DNA of 64,000 nucleotides from Arsenophonus sp046530785 (GTDB lineage: Bacteria > Pseudomonadota > Gammaproteobacteria > Enterobacterales > Enterobacteriaceae), in NCBI GenBank assembly GCA_046530785.1, contig JBHEQT010000005.1, positions 1-64,000 of the forward strand, in the 5' to 3' direction. Positions 20,476-28,984 of the stretch are shown here, piece by piece. The position numbers were made by a program, and so were the translations under genes. The notes beneath the pieces were generated by a model. It ran no database searches, was not told where the DNA came from, and worked only from the letters and a program-made list of their open reading frames with translations. Positions within the stretch are counted from its first letter, which is position 1. Every line of letters starts with the position of its first letter.

Positions 20476-22407
20476 ATGGGTAAAATTATTGGGATTGACC
20501 TAGGTACAACTAACTCTTGTGTAGCTATTATGGATGGAGTAAAAGCACGAGTGTTGGAAAACAGTGAGGGTGACCGTACCACACCTTCTATTATTGCTTA
20601 TAGTCAAGATGGAGAAATTCTTGTGGGTCAGCCGGCAAAACGGCAAGCAGTAACAAATCCACAAAATACACTTTTTGCTATTAAGCGTTTAATTGGACGT
20701 CGTTTTGAAGATGAAGAAGTTCAACGGGACGTTTCCATTATGCCTTATAAAATAATTTCTGCAGATAATGGTGATGCTTGGTTGAATGTTAAAAAGCAGA
20801 AAATGGCTCCTCCTCAGATTTCCGCTGAGGTTTTAAAAAAAATGAAAAAAACAGCAGAAGATTATTTGGGTGAATCCGTTACTGAAGCTGTTATTACTGT
20901 GCCTGCTTATTTTAATGACGCTCAGCGTCAAGCGACTAAAGATGCGGGGCGTATTGCTGGTTTAGATGTAAAACGCATTATTAATGAACCAACGGCAGCA
21001 GCACTTGCTTATGGTTTAGATCGTGAAGTAGGTAATCGTACTATTGCGGTATATGACTTAGGTGGTGGTACCTTTGATATTTCAATTATCGAAATTGATG
21101 AGGTCGATGGTGAAAAAACTTATGAAGTCCTGGCAACTAATGGTGATACTCACTTAGGTGGTGAAGATTTTGATAATCGTTTGATCAATTATCTAGTTGA
21201 TGAATTTAAGAAAGAAAAAAGTTTTGATCTTCGCAATGACCCATTAGCAATGCAACGCTTAAAAGAAGCAGCAGAAAAAGCAAAAATTGAACTCTCTTCT
21301 GCTCAACAAACAGAAATTAATCTTCCTTATATTACAGCAGATGCAAGTGGTCCGAAGCATATGAATATTAAAATGACTCGAGCGAAACTTGAATCATTAG
21401 TTGAAGATTTAGTTAAACAATCAATGGAGCCACTGAAAGTTGCTCTTCAAGATGCAGGATTAAATGTTAATGATATAAACGACGTTATTTTGGTTGGTGG
21501 TCAGACTCGCATGCCAATGGTACAAAAAGCAGTTGCTGACTTCTTTGGTAAAGAACCTCGTAAAGATGTTAATCCTGATGAAGCGGTTGCTATTGGTGCG
21601 GCAGTACAAGGTGGTGTATTAGCAGGTGATGTGAAAGATGTCTTGTTACTTGATGTGACCCCATTATCTTTAGGTATTGAAACTATGGGAGGAGTAATGA
21701 CAACATTAATTACTAAAAACACCACTATTCCAACTAAACATAGTCAGGTATTTTCAACGGCAGAAGATAACCAATCAGCAGTAACTATTCATGTATTACA
21801 AGGAGAACGTAAACGCTCAAGTGATAACAAGTCATTAGGACAGTTCAATTTAGATGGTATTCAAGCGGCACCTCGTGGTATACCTCAAATTGAGGTTACT
21901 TTTGATATTGATGCTGATGGTATTTTGCATGTGTCAGCTAAAGACAAAAATACTGGGCGAGAACAAAAGATTACTATTAAGGCATCTTCTGGTCTAAAAG
22001 AAGATGAGATTCAAAAAATGGTCAATGATGCAGAAGCAAATGCAGAAGCAGATCTTAAATTTGAACAGTTAGTTCAAGTACGTAATCAAGCTGATCAAAT
22101 AGTTCATAGTACTCGTAAACAAATCGAAGAAGTAGCTGAGAAGTTACCTGGTGATGATAAAATCAAAATACAGAAAAATATTTCTGAACTTGAAACAGCC
22201 CTGAAAGGTGAAAATAAATCTCTGATTGAAGAAAAAATTAAAGTTTTAGTTGAAGCTTCATCAAAACTACTTGAGCTATCTCAACAAAAAGCTCAAACAG
22301 GAAAAAGTAACACTGATACAGGCACAGTCTCCCAACCTAAACAGGATGATAATGTTGTTGATGCTGAATTTGAAGAAATCAAGGATAAGGATAAAGATAA
22401 AAAATAG
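20476..22407 (+). CDS. dnaK: Chaperone protein DnaK (Hsp70)
   Basis: DnaK is the ATP-driven Hsp70 chaperone that binds exposed hydrophobic segments and cycles with DnaJ and GrpE. The 643 residues (E. coli 638) show the ATPase start GKIIGIDLGTTNSCVA, the phosphate-binding DLGGGTFDISIIEID near residue 193, the conserved linker region VLLLDVTPLSLGIETMGGV, the substrate-binding domain, and the C-terminal tail VVDAEFEEI with extra DK repeats. It has a strong Shine-Dalgarno sequence and a sigma-32 promoter. It has moved: in E. coli dnaKJ lies beside rpsT-ribF-ileS, whereas here it sits in the dnaN-gyrB interval between two copies of a dispersed repeat. Codon use is slightly less AT-biased than its neighbours, as expected for a highly expressed gene. 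Confidence 0.99.
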   Translation: MGKIIGIDLGTTNSCVAIMDGVKARVLENSEGDRTTPSIIAYSQDGEILVGQPAKRQAVTNPQNTLFAIKRLIGRRFEDEEVQRDVSIMPYKIISADNGDAWLNVKKQKMAPPQISAEVLKKMKKTAEDYLGESVTEAVITVPAYFNDAQRQATKDAGRIAGLDVKRIINEPTAAALAYGLDREVGNRTIAVYDLGGGTFDISIIEIDEVDGEKTYEVLATNGDTHLGGEDFDNRLINYLVDEFKKEKSFDLRNDPLAMQRLKEAAEKAKIELSSAQQTEINLPYITADASGPKHMNIKMTRAKLESLVEDLVKQSMEPLKVALQDAGLNVNDINDVILVGGQTRMPMVQKAVADFFGKEPRKDVNPDEAVAIGAAVQGGVLAGDVKDVLLLDVTPLSLGIETMGGVMTTLITKNTTIPTKHSQVFSTAEDNQSAVTIHVLQGERKRSSDNKSLGQFNLDGIQAAPRGIPQIEVTFDIDADGILHVSAKDKNTGREQKITIKASSGLKEDEIQKMVNDAEANAEADLKFEQLVQVRNQADQIVHSTRKQIEEVAEKLPGDDKIKIQKNISELETALKGENKSLIEEKIKVLVEASSKLLELSQQKAQTGKSNTDTGTVSQPKQDDNVVDAEFEEIKDKDKDKK

Positions 22408-22475
22408 TTGCCTTTTTACTGGTAAAGCAACATTATTAATGAAATTATTTCTTCTCTGTTACTAAAAACCGAATT

Positions 22476-22503
22476 ACGGGCGTTGAGGGAACTCTACGCC
22501 CGT
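22476..22503 (+). promoter_or_regulatory. GC-rich hairpin between dnaK and dnaJ
   Basis: ACGGGCGT (22476-22483) and ACGCCCGT (22496-22503) form a perfect 8-base stem, with GAG/CTC pairing inside the loop. It is one of the most GC-rich spots in the window. It is followed by TTCTGTG rather than a real T run, so it looks like an attenuator or mRNA stabiliser that would lower dnaJ relative to dnaK rather than a full terminator. Confidence 0.6.
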
Positions 22504-22529
22504 TTCTGTGTATTAAGGGTAAAACAAAT

Positions 22530-23657
22530 ATGGCAAAAAGAGATTATTATCAAGTTTTAGGAGTTACTAAAACGGCTGACGAAAAAGAGATTAAAAAAGC
22601 ATATAAACGACTAGCAATGAAGTATCATCCAGATCGTAATCAGGGTGATAAGGAAGCAGAAAGTAAATTTAAAGAAATTAAAGAAGCTTATGAAATTTTA
22701 ATTGATATACAAAAACGTGCTGCTTATGATCAATATGGACATACAGCTTTTGAGCAAGGTGGTGTAAATAGCGGATTTACAAAAGGTTTTTCTTCTTCTA
22801 GTGATTTTAGTGATATTTTTGGTGATGTATTTGGTGATATTTTTGGTGGAAACAGACGACAGAGATCGGCACGTGGTTCTGATCTTCAATACAAGATTAC
22901 ATTAACTTTAGAAGAAGCAGTTCGTGGTATTAATAAAGAAATTCGTATTCCGACTTTGGAAAAATGTGATATTTGTAAAGGAAATGGAGCTAAACCAGGA
23001 ACTAAACCAGAAAATTGCTCAACTTGTCATGGTGTAGGACAAGTTCAGATCCGGCAAGGATTTTTTGCAGTTCAACAAACTTGTCCAACTTGTTATGGAC
23101 GAGGTCAAATTATCAAAGAACCTTGCAGTAAATGTCATGGTCATTGTCGAGTGGAAAAATATAAAACTTTATCAATAAAAATTCCATCAGGGGTTAATAC
23201 TGGTGATCGTATTCGATTGAATGGTGAAGGTGAAGCTGGTGAAAATAATTCTCAATCCGGTGATCTATATGTTCAGATTAATGTAACAAAACATACTATT
23301 TTTGAGAGAGATGGTAATAACTTATATTGTGAAGTACCAATTAATTTTACAGTTTCAGCGCTTGGAGGTGAAATTGATGTACCGACACTTGATGGTAGAG
23401 TAAGTCTTAAAATTCCACCTGAAACACAAACAGGAAAAATTTTTCGTATGAAAGGGAAAGGTGTTAAAACTGTTCGTAATTCTATTAAGGGTGATTTAAT
23501 GTGTCGAATTCTTGTGGAAACTCCAGTTAAATTAAATGAAAAACAAAAAGCATTATTGAAAGAATTTGGTGAATCTTTGAATGGTGAAGGTGCTAGTAAG
23601 AATAGCCCTCGTTCAAATAGCTTTTTAGCCAGTGTGAAAAATTTTTTAAGAACTTAA
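22530..23657 (+). CDS. dnaJ: Chaperone protein DnaJ (Hsp40)
   Basis: DnaJ is the co-chaperone that delivers substrates to DnaK and stimulates its ATPase. It has 375 residues (E. coli 376). It carries a J domain with the HPD motif in MKYHPDRNQGD near residues 33-35, a G/F-rich linker with repeated FGD motifs, a zinc-binding domain with four CxxCxG repeats (CDICKGNGA, CSTCHGVGQ, CPTCYGRGQ, CSKCHGHCR), and C-terminal beta domains. In the last repeat the final glycine is replaced by cysteine; the four zinc-binding cysteine pairs remain. It lies 122 bases after dnaK with a hairpin in the gap, so one transcript is likely. Confidence 0.98.
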   Translation: MAKRDYYQVLGVTKTADEKEIKKAYKRLAMKYHPDRNQGDKEAESKFKEIKEAYEILIDIQKRAAYDQYGHTAFEQGGVNSGFTKGFSSSSDFSDIFGDVFGDIFGGNRRQRSARGSDLQYKITLTLEEAVRGINKEIRIPTLEKCDICKGNGAKPGTKPENCSTCHGVGQVQIRQGFFAVQQTCPTCYGRGQIIKEPCSKCHGHCRVEKYKTLSIKIPSGVNTGDRIRLNGEGEAGENNSQSGDLYVQINVTKHTIFERDGNNLYCEVPINFTVSALGGEIDVPTLDGRVSLKIPPETQTGKIFRMKGKGVKTVRNSIKGDLMCRILVETPVKLNEKQKALLKEFGESLNGEGASKNSPRSNSFLASVKNFLRT

Positions 23658-23822
23658 CAATATAACTAATATTTAACTAAAATAATAAAAAATTGATAAT
23701 ATTAACTATTTGATATTTTTTATTAATTAAATAATGGGAATTATTTCATTTAATGAAAATTAATAATATTAATATAATTAATTATACTTATATATTAATT
23801 TAATTTATGCAAATTATAAAAA

Positions 23823-23854
23823 ATATCCCTCACTCCATCCTGTGTAAGGGATAT
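23823..23854 (+). terminator. Candidate terminator of dnaK-dnaJ
   Basis: ATATCCCT (23823-23830) pairs with AGGGATAT (23847-23854), with CAC/GTG pairing further in. The sequence AAGTTTTATTAA follows, a short and broken T run. It is about 165 bases beyond dnaJ and is moderately GC-rich for its setting. It is the best terminator candidate here but not a classical one. Confidence 0.45.
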
Positions 23855-23874
23855 AAGTTTTATTAATTTAGTAT

Positions 23875-25215
23875 TATAGTTAATTTTAGTTCTAAGAGAT
23901 AACTATTTATAATGAGACACTTCTTCCGAAAAAAATTATTTATTTAAATAGAAAATAAATGGAATCATTATGTATATAAATACAGTTATAAGGCATGTTT
24001 GAATAATAAAACGCCTTGTAGTATAGATATGTTTTACTCCAAGAGATAAAAAACAAGAAAATGAATATTAAAAAATATTCTCTTACTTCATCTCATCATA
24101 ATTTCAAAAAATATTTGATAAATTTATAAATGTAAATCTTTGATTTTTAAGTAAATATAACTAAGCTAGTAAGAAAAATTTTGATATGAGAATTTTTCTG
24201 GATAATTAACAATAGATTAATTTTATGATGTCAGAGAGACTCTCTGTTTCTCTTTAAGTAAGTTAAGTTCATTATTTAATGTTTTATTTTCTTAAACAAC
24301 TAATATTTTCTAAGATTAATGAGAAAGATGAAAAGTTAAAATTAAGCTTCTCTTTTACTCTTTCTTCTTATAAAGAAGTTAATTTCACTATTCTCATACT
24401 TATCCTTTTTAATTTTGGAAGAGATAAGTAAAAAAATCAACCAGAGAAATTTTTAAAAAACATGATTAGCAAATTTTACTATTATGTTCTGATTATTTTA
24501 TTAAAATTAAGAAATACGAGATTTAGACAATATCGTCTTATAATTTTTTTATTTTTTAGATTATTGTAAATAATTTTATTTCTTAAAAGCGACATTCCAG
24601 TGGTATTAAAAATAGATTTTTCGAAAAATACAAAAATATATATAAGAAAATAACTAGTTAATATATATCGATATATCATGACTTTGCAATATAAATCATC
24701 GAAACTGTAATTATTAAAATGTGGTTCTATAGTTATTAATTTTTAATATTAATCATAGAACGCAATGTCATAAAAAGTATTAAATGGAAGGAAGAAACAA
24801 TTAAATGGGGGATATTATCCATTTAATTTCCTAAAAACATTAAGTTATGATCAAGTATCATAGTTTTCTTTCTAATCAAAAATATTCATCTTTTTTCGAA
24901 AGAATTGCTGTTTAAAAATTAAAATAAAGGTTGCAAAACTAACTTTTTTGCAGTATAGATAAAAATAATTCAAGAAAAGTCAATGATCTTTATCAACCTA
25001 TTTTATATAGTAATCGTACTTTTACTCTTCATAATCAAAGATAAAATAGAAGAATTACTAGTTAAATTAGTAATATTATTTTAAAAAAGTAACGCCTTCG
25101 GATAGGTAGAATAAAGAAGATTTATTTAAATTTTAATTTTACTTTTTATTTTTTATAAATTTTATATAAAGCTTTATAAACTTAAAATGAATAAAATATA
25201 TTTACGTTATTTTAA
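23875..25215 (+). repeat. Dispersed repeat copy E, between dnaJ and gyrB
   Basis: This is a full-length member, closest to copy D. Blocks are GTTCTAAGAGATAAC near 23889, CTTACTTCATCTCATCATAA near 24082, AGAAAAATTTTGATATGAGA near 24171, TTTTCTAAGATTAATGAGAA near 24306, AAACATGATTAGCAAATTTT near 24458, TCATGACTTTGCAATATAAA near 24676, GATCAAGTATCATAGTTTTC near 24849, CAATGATCTTTATCAACCTA near 24980, and TTATTTAAATTTTAATTTTA near 25121. Together with copy D it brackets dnaKJ. All frames are broken. Confidence 0.7.
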
Positions 25216-25404
25216 TAGATACTTATTCATGATGAATTTAATCATAATATGAAAAACTAAAATCAACAAATTTTAAGTTTTCGTCAGAGAAATTAATCAT
25301 CTCGCAAGTTAAAGATAAATTAGATTGAAATAGCAAGACGTTTCTCCTAAAACATGGCAATATACAACTTCAATTATAAAATTAAAAATTAGCGAGAAAC
25401 GTTG
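25216..25404 (+). pseudogene. Possible 3' trace of recF upstream of gyrB
   Basis: In the enteric order recF ends just before gyrB. Here LIHDEF (from CTTATTCATGATGAATTT near 25228) recalls RecF LIDDFASEL, and VFVREINHL (near 25281) recalls VFVSAISAEHV, in that order but in different frames and closer together than in a whole gene. The match is weak. If real, recF died by deletion and the repeat plus dnaKJ inserted between dnaN and the recF stump. Confidence 0.25.
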
Positions 25405-27819
25405 ATGTCAAATACATATAATTCCTCAAGCATCAAGATATTAAAGGGGCTAAATGCGGTTCGTAAGCGCCCAGGAATGTATATTGGTGATACCGATGAT
25501 GGTACAGGTCTTCATCACATGGTCTTTGAGGTTGTTGATAACGCTATTGATGAAGCTTTAGCGGGATATTGCACTGATATTATCGTAACTATATATACTG
25601 ATAATTCTGTTTCGGTTTTCGATAATGGTCGAGGTATTCCGACTGATATTCATGAAGAAGGAGGTGTTTCTGCTGCAGAGGTTATTATGACAGTTCTTCA
25701 TTCTGGAAGCAAATTCGATAATAATTCATATAAAGTTTCTGGTGGATTACATGGTGTTGGTGTTTCAGTTGTTAATGCTTTATCAGAAAAGTTAGAATTA
25801 TTGATCCGACGTGATAAAAAAATTTATGAACAGATCTACAAATTAGGTGTTCCGCAATCCCCTTTAACTATTGTTGGAGAAACCGATCAGATTGGAACCT
25901 ATATTCGTTTTTGGCCTAGTTTGAAAATATTTAAAACGGTTACTGAATTTGAATACGATATTTTGGAAAAACGATTACGTGAACTCTCTTTTCTCAATTC
26001 CGGAATATCCATTTGTTTATTCGATGAACGTAATAATAAAAAAGAATATTTTCATTATGAAGGTGGAATTCAAGCTTTCGTAAAGCACTTAAGTCAAAAT
26101 AAAATTCCGATTCATCCAAATAATTTTTATTTTTTTGCTGAAAAAGATGGTATTACTGTAGAAATGTCTATGCAATGGAATGATGGCTTTCAGGAGAATG
26201 TTTATTGTTTTACTAATAATATTCCACAACGAGATGGAGGAACCCATCTCATTGGTTTTCGTGCTGCAATGACACGTACATTAAACAGTTATATGGATAA
26301 AGAAGGTTATCAGAAAAAAGCAAAAATTAATGCCACTGGTGATGATGCTCGTGAAGGTTTAATTGCTGTTCTTTCAGTTAAAGTTCCAGATCCAAAATTT
26401 TCCTCGCAAACGAAAGATAAGTTAGTTTCTTCAGAAGTGAAGACTGTTGTTGAAACATTGATGAATGAGAAACTTTTAGAATATTTATTAAAAAATCCCA
26501 ATGACTCCAAAATTATTATTAGCAAAATCATTGATGCTGCACGAGCCCGCGAAGCTGCACGTAAAGCACGAGAAATGACTCGGCGTAAAGGTTCATTTGA
26601 CCTAACAGGATTACCGGGAAAATTAGCTGACTGCCAAGAACGTAATCCTGCTTTATCAGAACTTTATTTAGTAGAAGGTGATTCTGCAGGAGGCTCTGCT
26701 AAACAGGGACGTAACAGAAAAAATCAGGCAATTTTACCATTAAAAGGTAAAATCCTTAATGTTGAAAAAGCCCGTTTCGATAAAATGCTTTCCTCTCAAG
26801 AAGTTGTAACATTAATAACTGCTTTAGGATGTGGTATTGGACGAGATAAATATGATCCTGATAAATTACGTTATCATAGCATTATTATTATGACTGATGC
26901 AGACGTTGACGGTTCTCATATTCGGACATTGTTATTAACTTTTTTTTATCGTCAGATGCCAGAAATTATTGAGCGAGGGCATATTTATATTGCTCAACCA
27001 CCTTTATATAAAATAAAAAGAGGTAAACAAGAAAAATATATTAAAGATGATGAGGCTATGGATGAATATTTAATTTCAATTGCATTAGATAATGCAGCAA
27101 TCTACACAAGCCCTCATTCTTCTGCATTAAAAGGTAAACGATTAGAAAAATTAATTATTGATTATAATTCTATTAAAAAAAATATAAAAAATTTAGAACG
27201 TATCTATCCTTTTGCTTTATTAAATAATCTTATTTACCAGCCTACGCTAGTAGTAAATAATTTAAAAGATAAAGAAAAAGTAAAAAATTGGATTAATATG
27301 TTAGTTAAACGTTTAAACGATAATGAAGAACATGGTAGTATTTATAGCTATTATATTAATGAAAATCATGAACTCAAATTATTTGAACCGGTTTTACGTA
27401 TTAAAACTAATGGCGTTGACATGGATTATCATCTAGATTTGAATTTTATTCATGGTATTGAATATAGATACATTACTAAAATCGGTAAACTAATAGGATA
27501 TTTGATTGAGGATGGTGCATATGTGGAAAGAGGAGAACGTCGAAAAAATATTTCGTCTTTTCAAGATGCATTAAACTGGTTATTAAAAGAATCTCGACGT
27601 GGATTGCTTGTCCAACGTTATAAGGGATTAGGTGAAATGAATCCAGAGCAATTATGGGAAACGACTATGAATCCAGATACACGCTGTATGATGCGTGTTA
27701 CTATTAAAGATGCTATTACAACTGACAAATTATTTATTACATTAATGGGTGAAGAGGTTGAGCCACGTAGAGTTTTTATTGAAGAAAACGCATTAAAAGC
27801 AGAAAATATAGATATTTAA
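25405..27819 (+). CDS. gyrB: DNA gyrase subunit B
   Basis: GyrB is the ATPase subunit of gyrase, introducing negative supercoils with GyrA (not in this window). A TTG at 25402 directly precedes the ATG at 25405. The ATG is chosen because the protein then begins MSNTYNSSSIKILKGL as in E. coli and is exactly 804 residues, the E. coli length. The GHKL ATP-binding region is present (EVVDNAIDEALAG, DNGRGIPTDIH, GGLHGVGVSVVNALS), as are the Toprim motifs EGDSAGGSAKQGRNR and MTDADVDGSHIRTLLL, and the C-terminal QRYKGLGEMNPEQLWETTM. It converges with asd, 46 bases apart. Its ancestral upstream neighbours dnaN and recF are separated from it or lost. Confidence 0.99.
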   Translation: MSNTYNSSSIKILKGLNAVRKRPGMYIGDTDDGTGLHHMVFEVVDNAIDEALAGYCTDIIVTIYTDNSVSVFDNGRGIPTDIHEEGGVSAAEVIMTVLHSGSKFDNNSYKVSGGLHGVGVSVVNALSEKLELLIRRDKKIYEQIYKLGVPQSPLTIVGETDQIGTYIRFWPSLKIFKTVTEFEYDILEKRLRELSFLNSGISICLFDERNNKKEYFHYEGGIQAFVKHLSQNKIPIHPNNFYFFAEKDGITVEMSMQWNDGFQENVYCFTNNIPQRDGGTHLIGFRAAMTRTLNSYMDKEGYQKKAKINATGDDAREGLIAVLSVKVPDPKFSSQTKDKLVSSEVKTVVETLMNEKLLEYLLKNPNDSKIIISKIIDAARAREAARKAREMTRRKGSFDLTGLPGKLADCQERNPALSELYLVEGDSAGGSAKQGRNRKNQAILPLKGKILNVEKARFDKMLSSQEVVTLITALGCGIGRDKYDPDKLRYHSIIIMTDADVDGSHIRTLLLTFFYRQMPEIIERGHIYIAQPPLYKIKRGKQEKYIKDDEAMDEYLISIALDNAAIYTSPHSSALKGKRLEKLIIDYNSIKKNIKNLERIYPFALLNNLIYQPTLVVNNLKDKEKVKNWINMLVKRLNDNEEHGSIYSYYINENHELKLFEPVLRIKTNGVDMDYHLDLNFIHGIEYRYITKIGKLIGYLIEDGAYVERGERRKNISSFQDALNWLLKESRRGLLVQRYKGLGEMNPEQLWETTMNPDTRCMMRVTIKDAITTDKLFITLMGEEVEPRRVFIEENALKAENIDI

Positions 27820-27865
27820 ACTTTAAGTAAATCCAAAAATCTGTTTTTAACTTTGGAAAATTAAG

Positions 27866-28984
27866 TTAAATAAAATCATCTAATATTTTTAACATGCGAT
27901 GTAAAGACTCTGCTGACCCCCATAATAATTGATCACCAACCGTAAAAGCAGATAAATATTTTGGCCCCATATTTAATTTACGTAAACGCCCGATTGGGAT
28001 ATTTAATGTTCCTGTTACTGCACTAGGAGTTAATTCTTGGATAGTTGACTCAGGATCATTAGGAATAACGCGTACCCAATCATTATGTTCAGCTAAAATT
28101 TGCTGAACATCCTCAGTAGGAATATTTTTTTTTAATTTAAGAGTAAACGCTTGACTATGGCATCGTAACGAACCGATACGAACACATAAACCATCAATAG
28201 CAATAGTATTATGAAAACTAGTATTTAAAATTTTGTTAGTTTCTGCCTGTCCTTTCCATTCCTCACGGCTTTGTCCATTTAGTAATTGTTTATCTATCCA
28301 TGGAATTAAGCTACCAGCTAATGGTACACTAAAATTTTCAGAAATTATTTTTCCACTTCGTATAAAATCAGTTATTTTTTTTTCAATTGATAAGATACTT
28401 ATTGCGGGATTTTGTAGTTCATTAGAAACTTGTGAATATAACTCTCCCATTTGAAGTAATAATTCACGAATATTACGAGAACCTGCACCAGAAGCTGCCT
28501 GATAGGTTGCAACAGAAACCCATTCAATCAAGTTTTCAGCAAATAATCCAGCTAAAGCCATTAACATTAAACTGACTGTGCAATTAGCACCAACAAAAGT
28601 TTTTATCCCTTTATTTAAACCTTGATCAATATATTGACGATTAATAGGATCGAGAATAATGATGCTATCCTCATTCATTCGTAAGGAAGATGATGAATCT
28701 ATCCAATAACCTGACCAACCAATAGTACGTAGTTTAGGGTAAATTTGATTAGTATAGTCATCCCCCTGACAACTGATTATTACCTCTAATTCTTTTAATA
28801 CATCAAAATTGAAAGCATTTTGTAATGTTCCTTGACATTGACCATATTTTGGCGCAATAGTACCATACTGTGAAGTACTAAAAAAAATAGGATTAATGTT
28901 ATCAAAATAACCTTCTTCAACCATACGTTGCAATAAAACAGAACCAACCATACCTCTCCAACCAATAAATCCTATATTTTTCAT
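27866..28984 (-). CDS. asd: Aspartate-semialdehyde dehydrogenase
   Basis: Asd reduces aspartyl phosphate to aspartate semialdehyde with NADPH, the branch point towards diaminopimelate/lysine, threonine and methionine. It has 372 residues (E. coli 367) and starts MKNIGFIGWRGMVGSVLLQR. The catalytic cysteine lies in FVGANCTVSLMLMAL near residue 136, and the substrate-binding segment AGSLIPWIDKQLLNGQSREE and the C-terminal GRLRKLNMGPKYLSAFTVGD are conserved. DapB at 57048-57869 is a downstream enzyme, so the DAP route used for peptidoglycan or lysine seems kept. It is flanked by gyrB (convergent) and a 1.7 kb desert. Confidence 0.98.
   Translation of the reverse strand: MKNIGFIGWRGMVGSVLLQRMVEEGYFDNINPIFFSTSQYGTIAPKYGQCQGTLQNAFNFDVLKELEVIISCQGDDYTNQIYPKLRTIGWSGYWIDSSSSLRMNEDSIIILDPINRQYIDQGLNKGIKTFVGANCTVSLMLMALAGLFAENLIEWVSVATYQAASGAGSRNIRELLLQMGELYSQVSNELQNPAISILSIEKKITDFIRSGKIISENFSVPLAGSLIPWIDKQLLNGQSREEWKGQAETNKILNTSFHNTIAIDGLCVRIGSLRCHSQAFTLKLKKNIPTEDVQQILAEHNDWVRVIPNDPESTIQELTPSAVTGTLNIPIGRLRKLNMGPKYLSAFTVGDQLLWGSAESLHRMLKILDDFI

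Noticed and set aside
24482..24679. 65-codon minus-strand frame inside repeat copy E
   Set aside because: Not open in copy D, no ribosome binding site, AT-noise composition.
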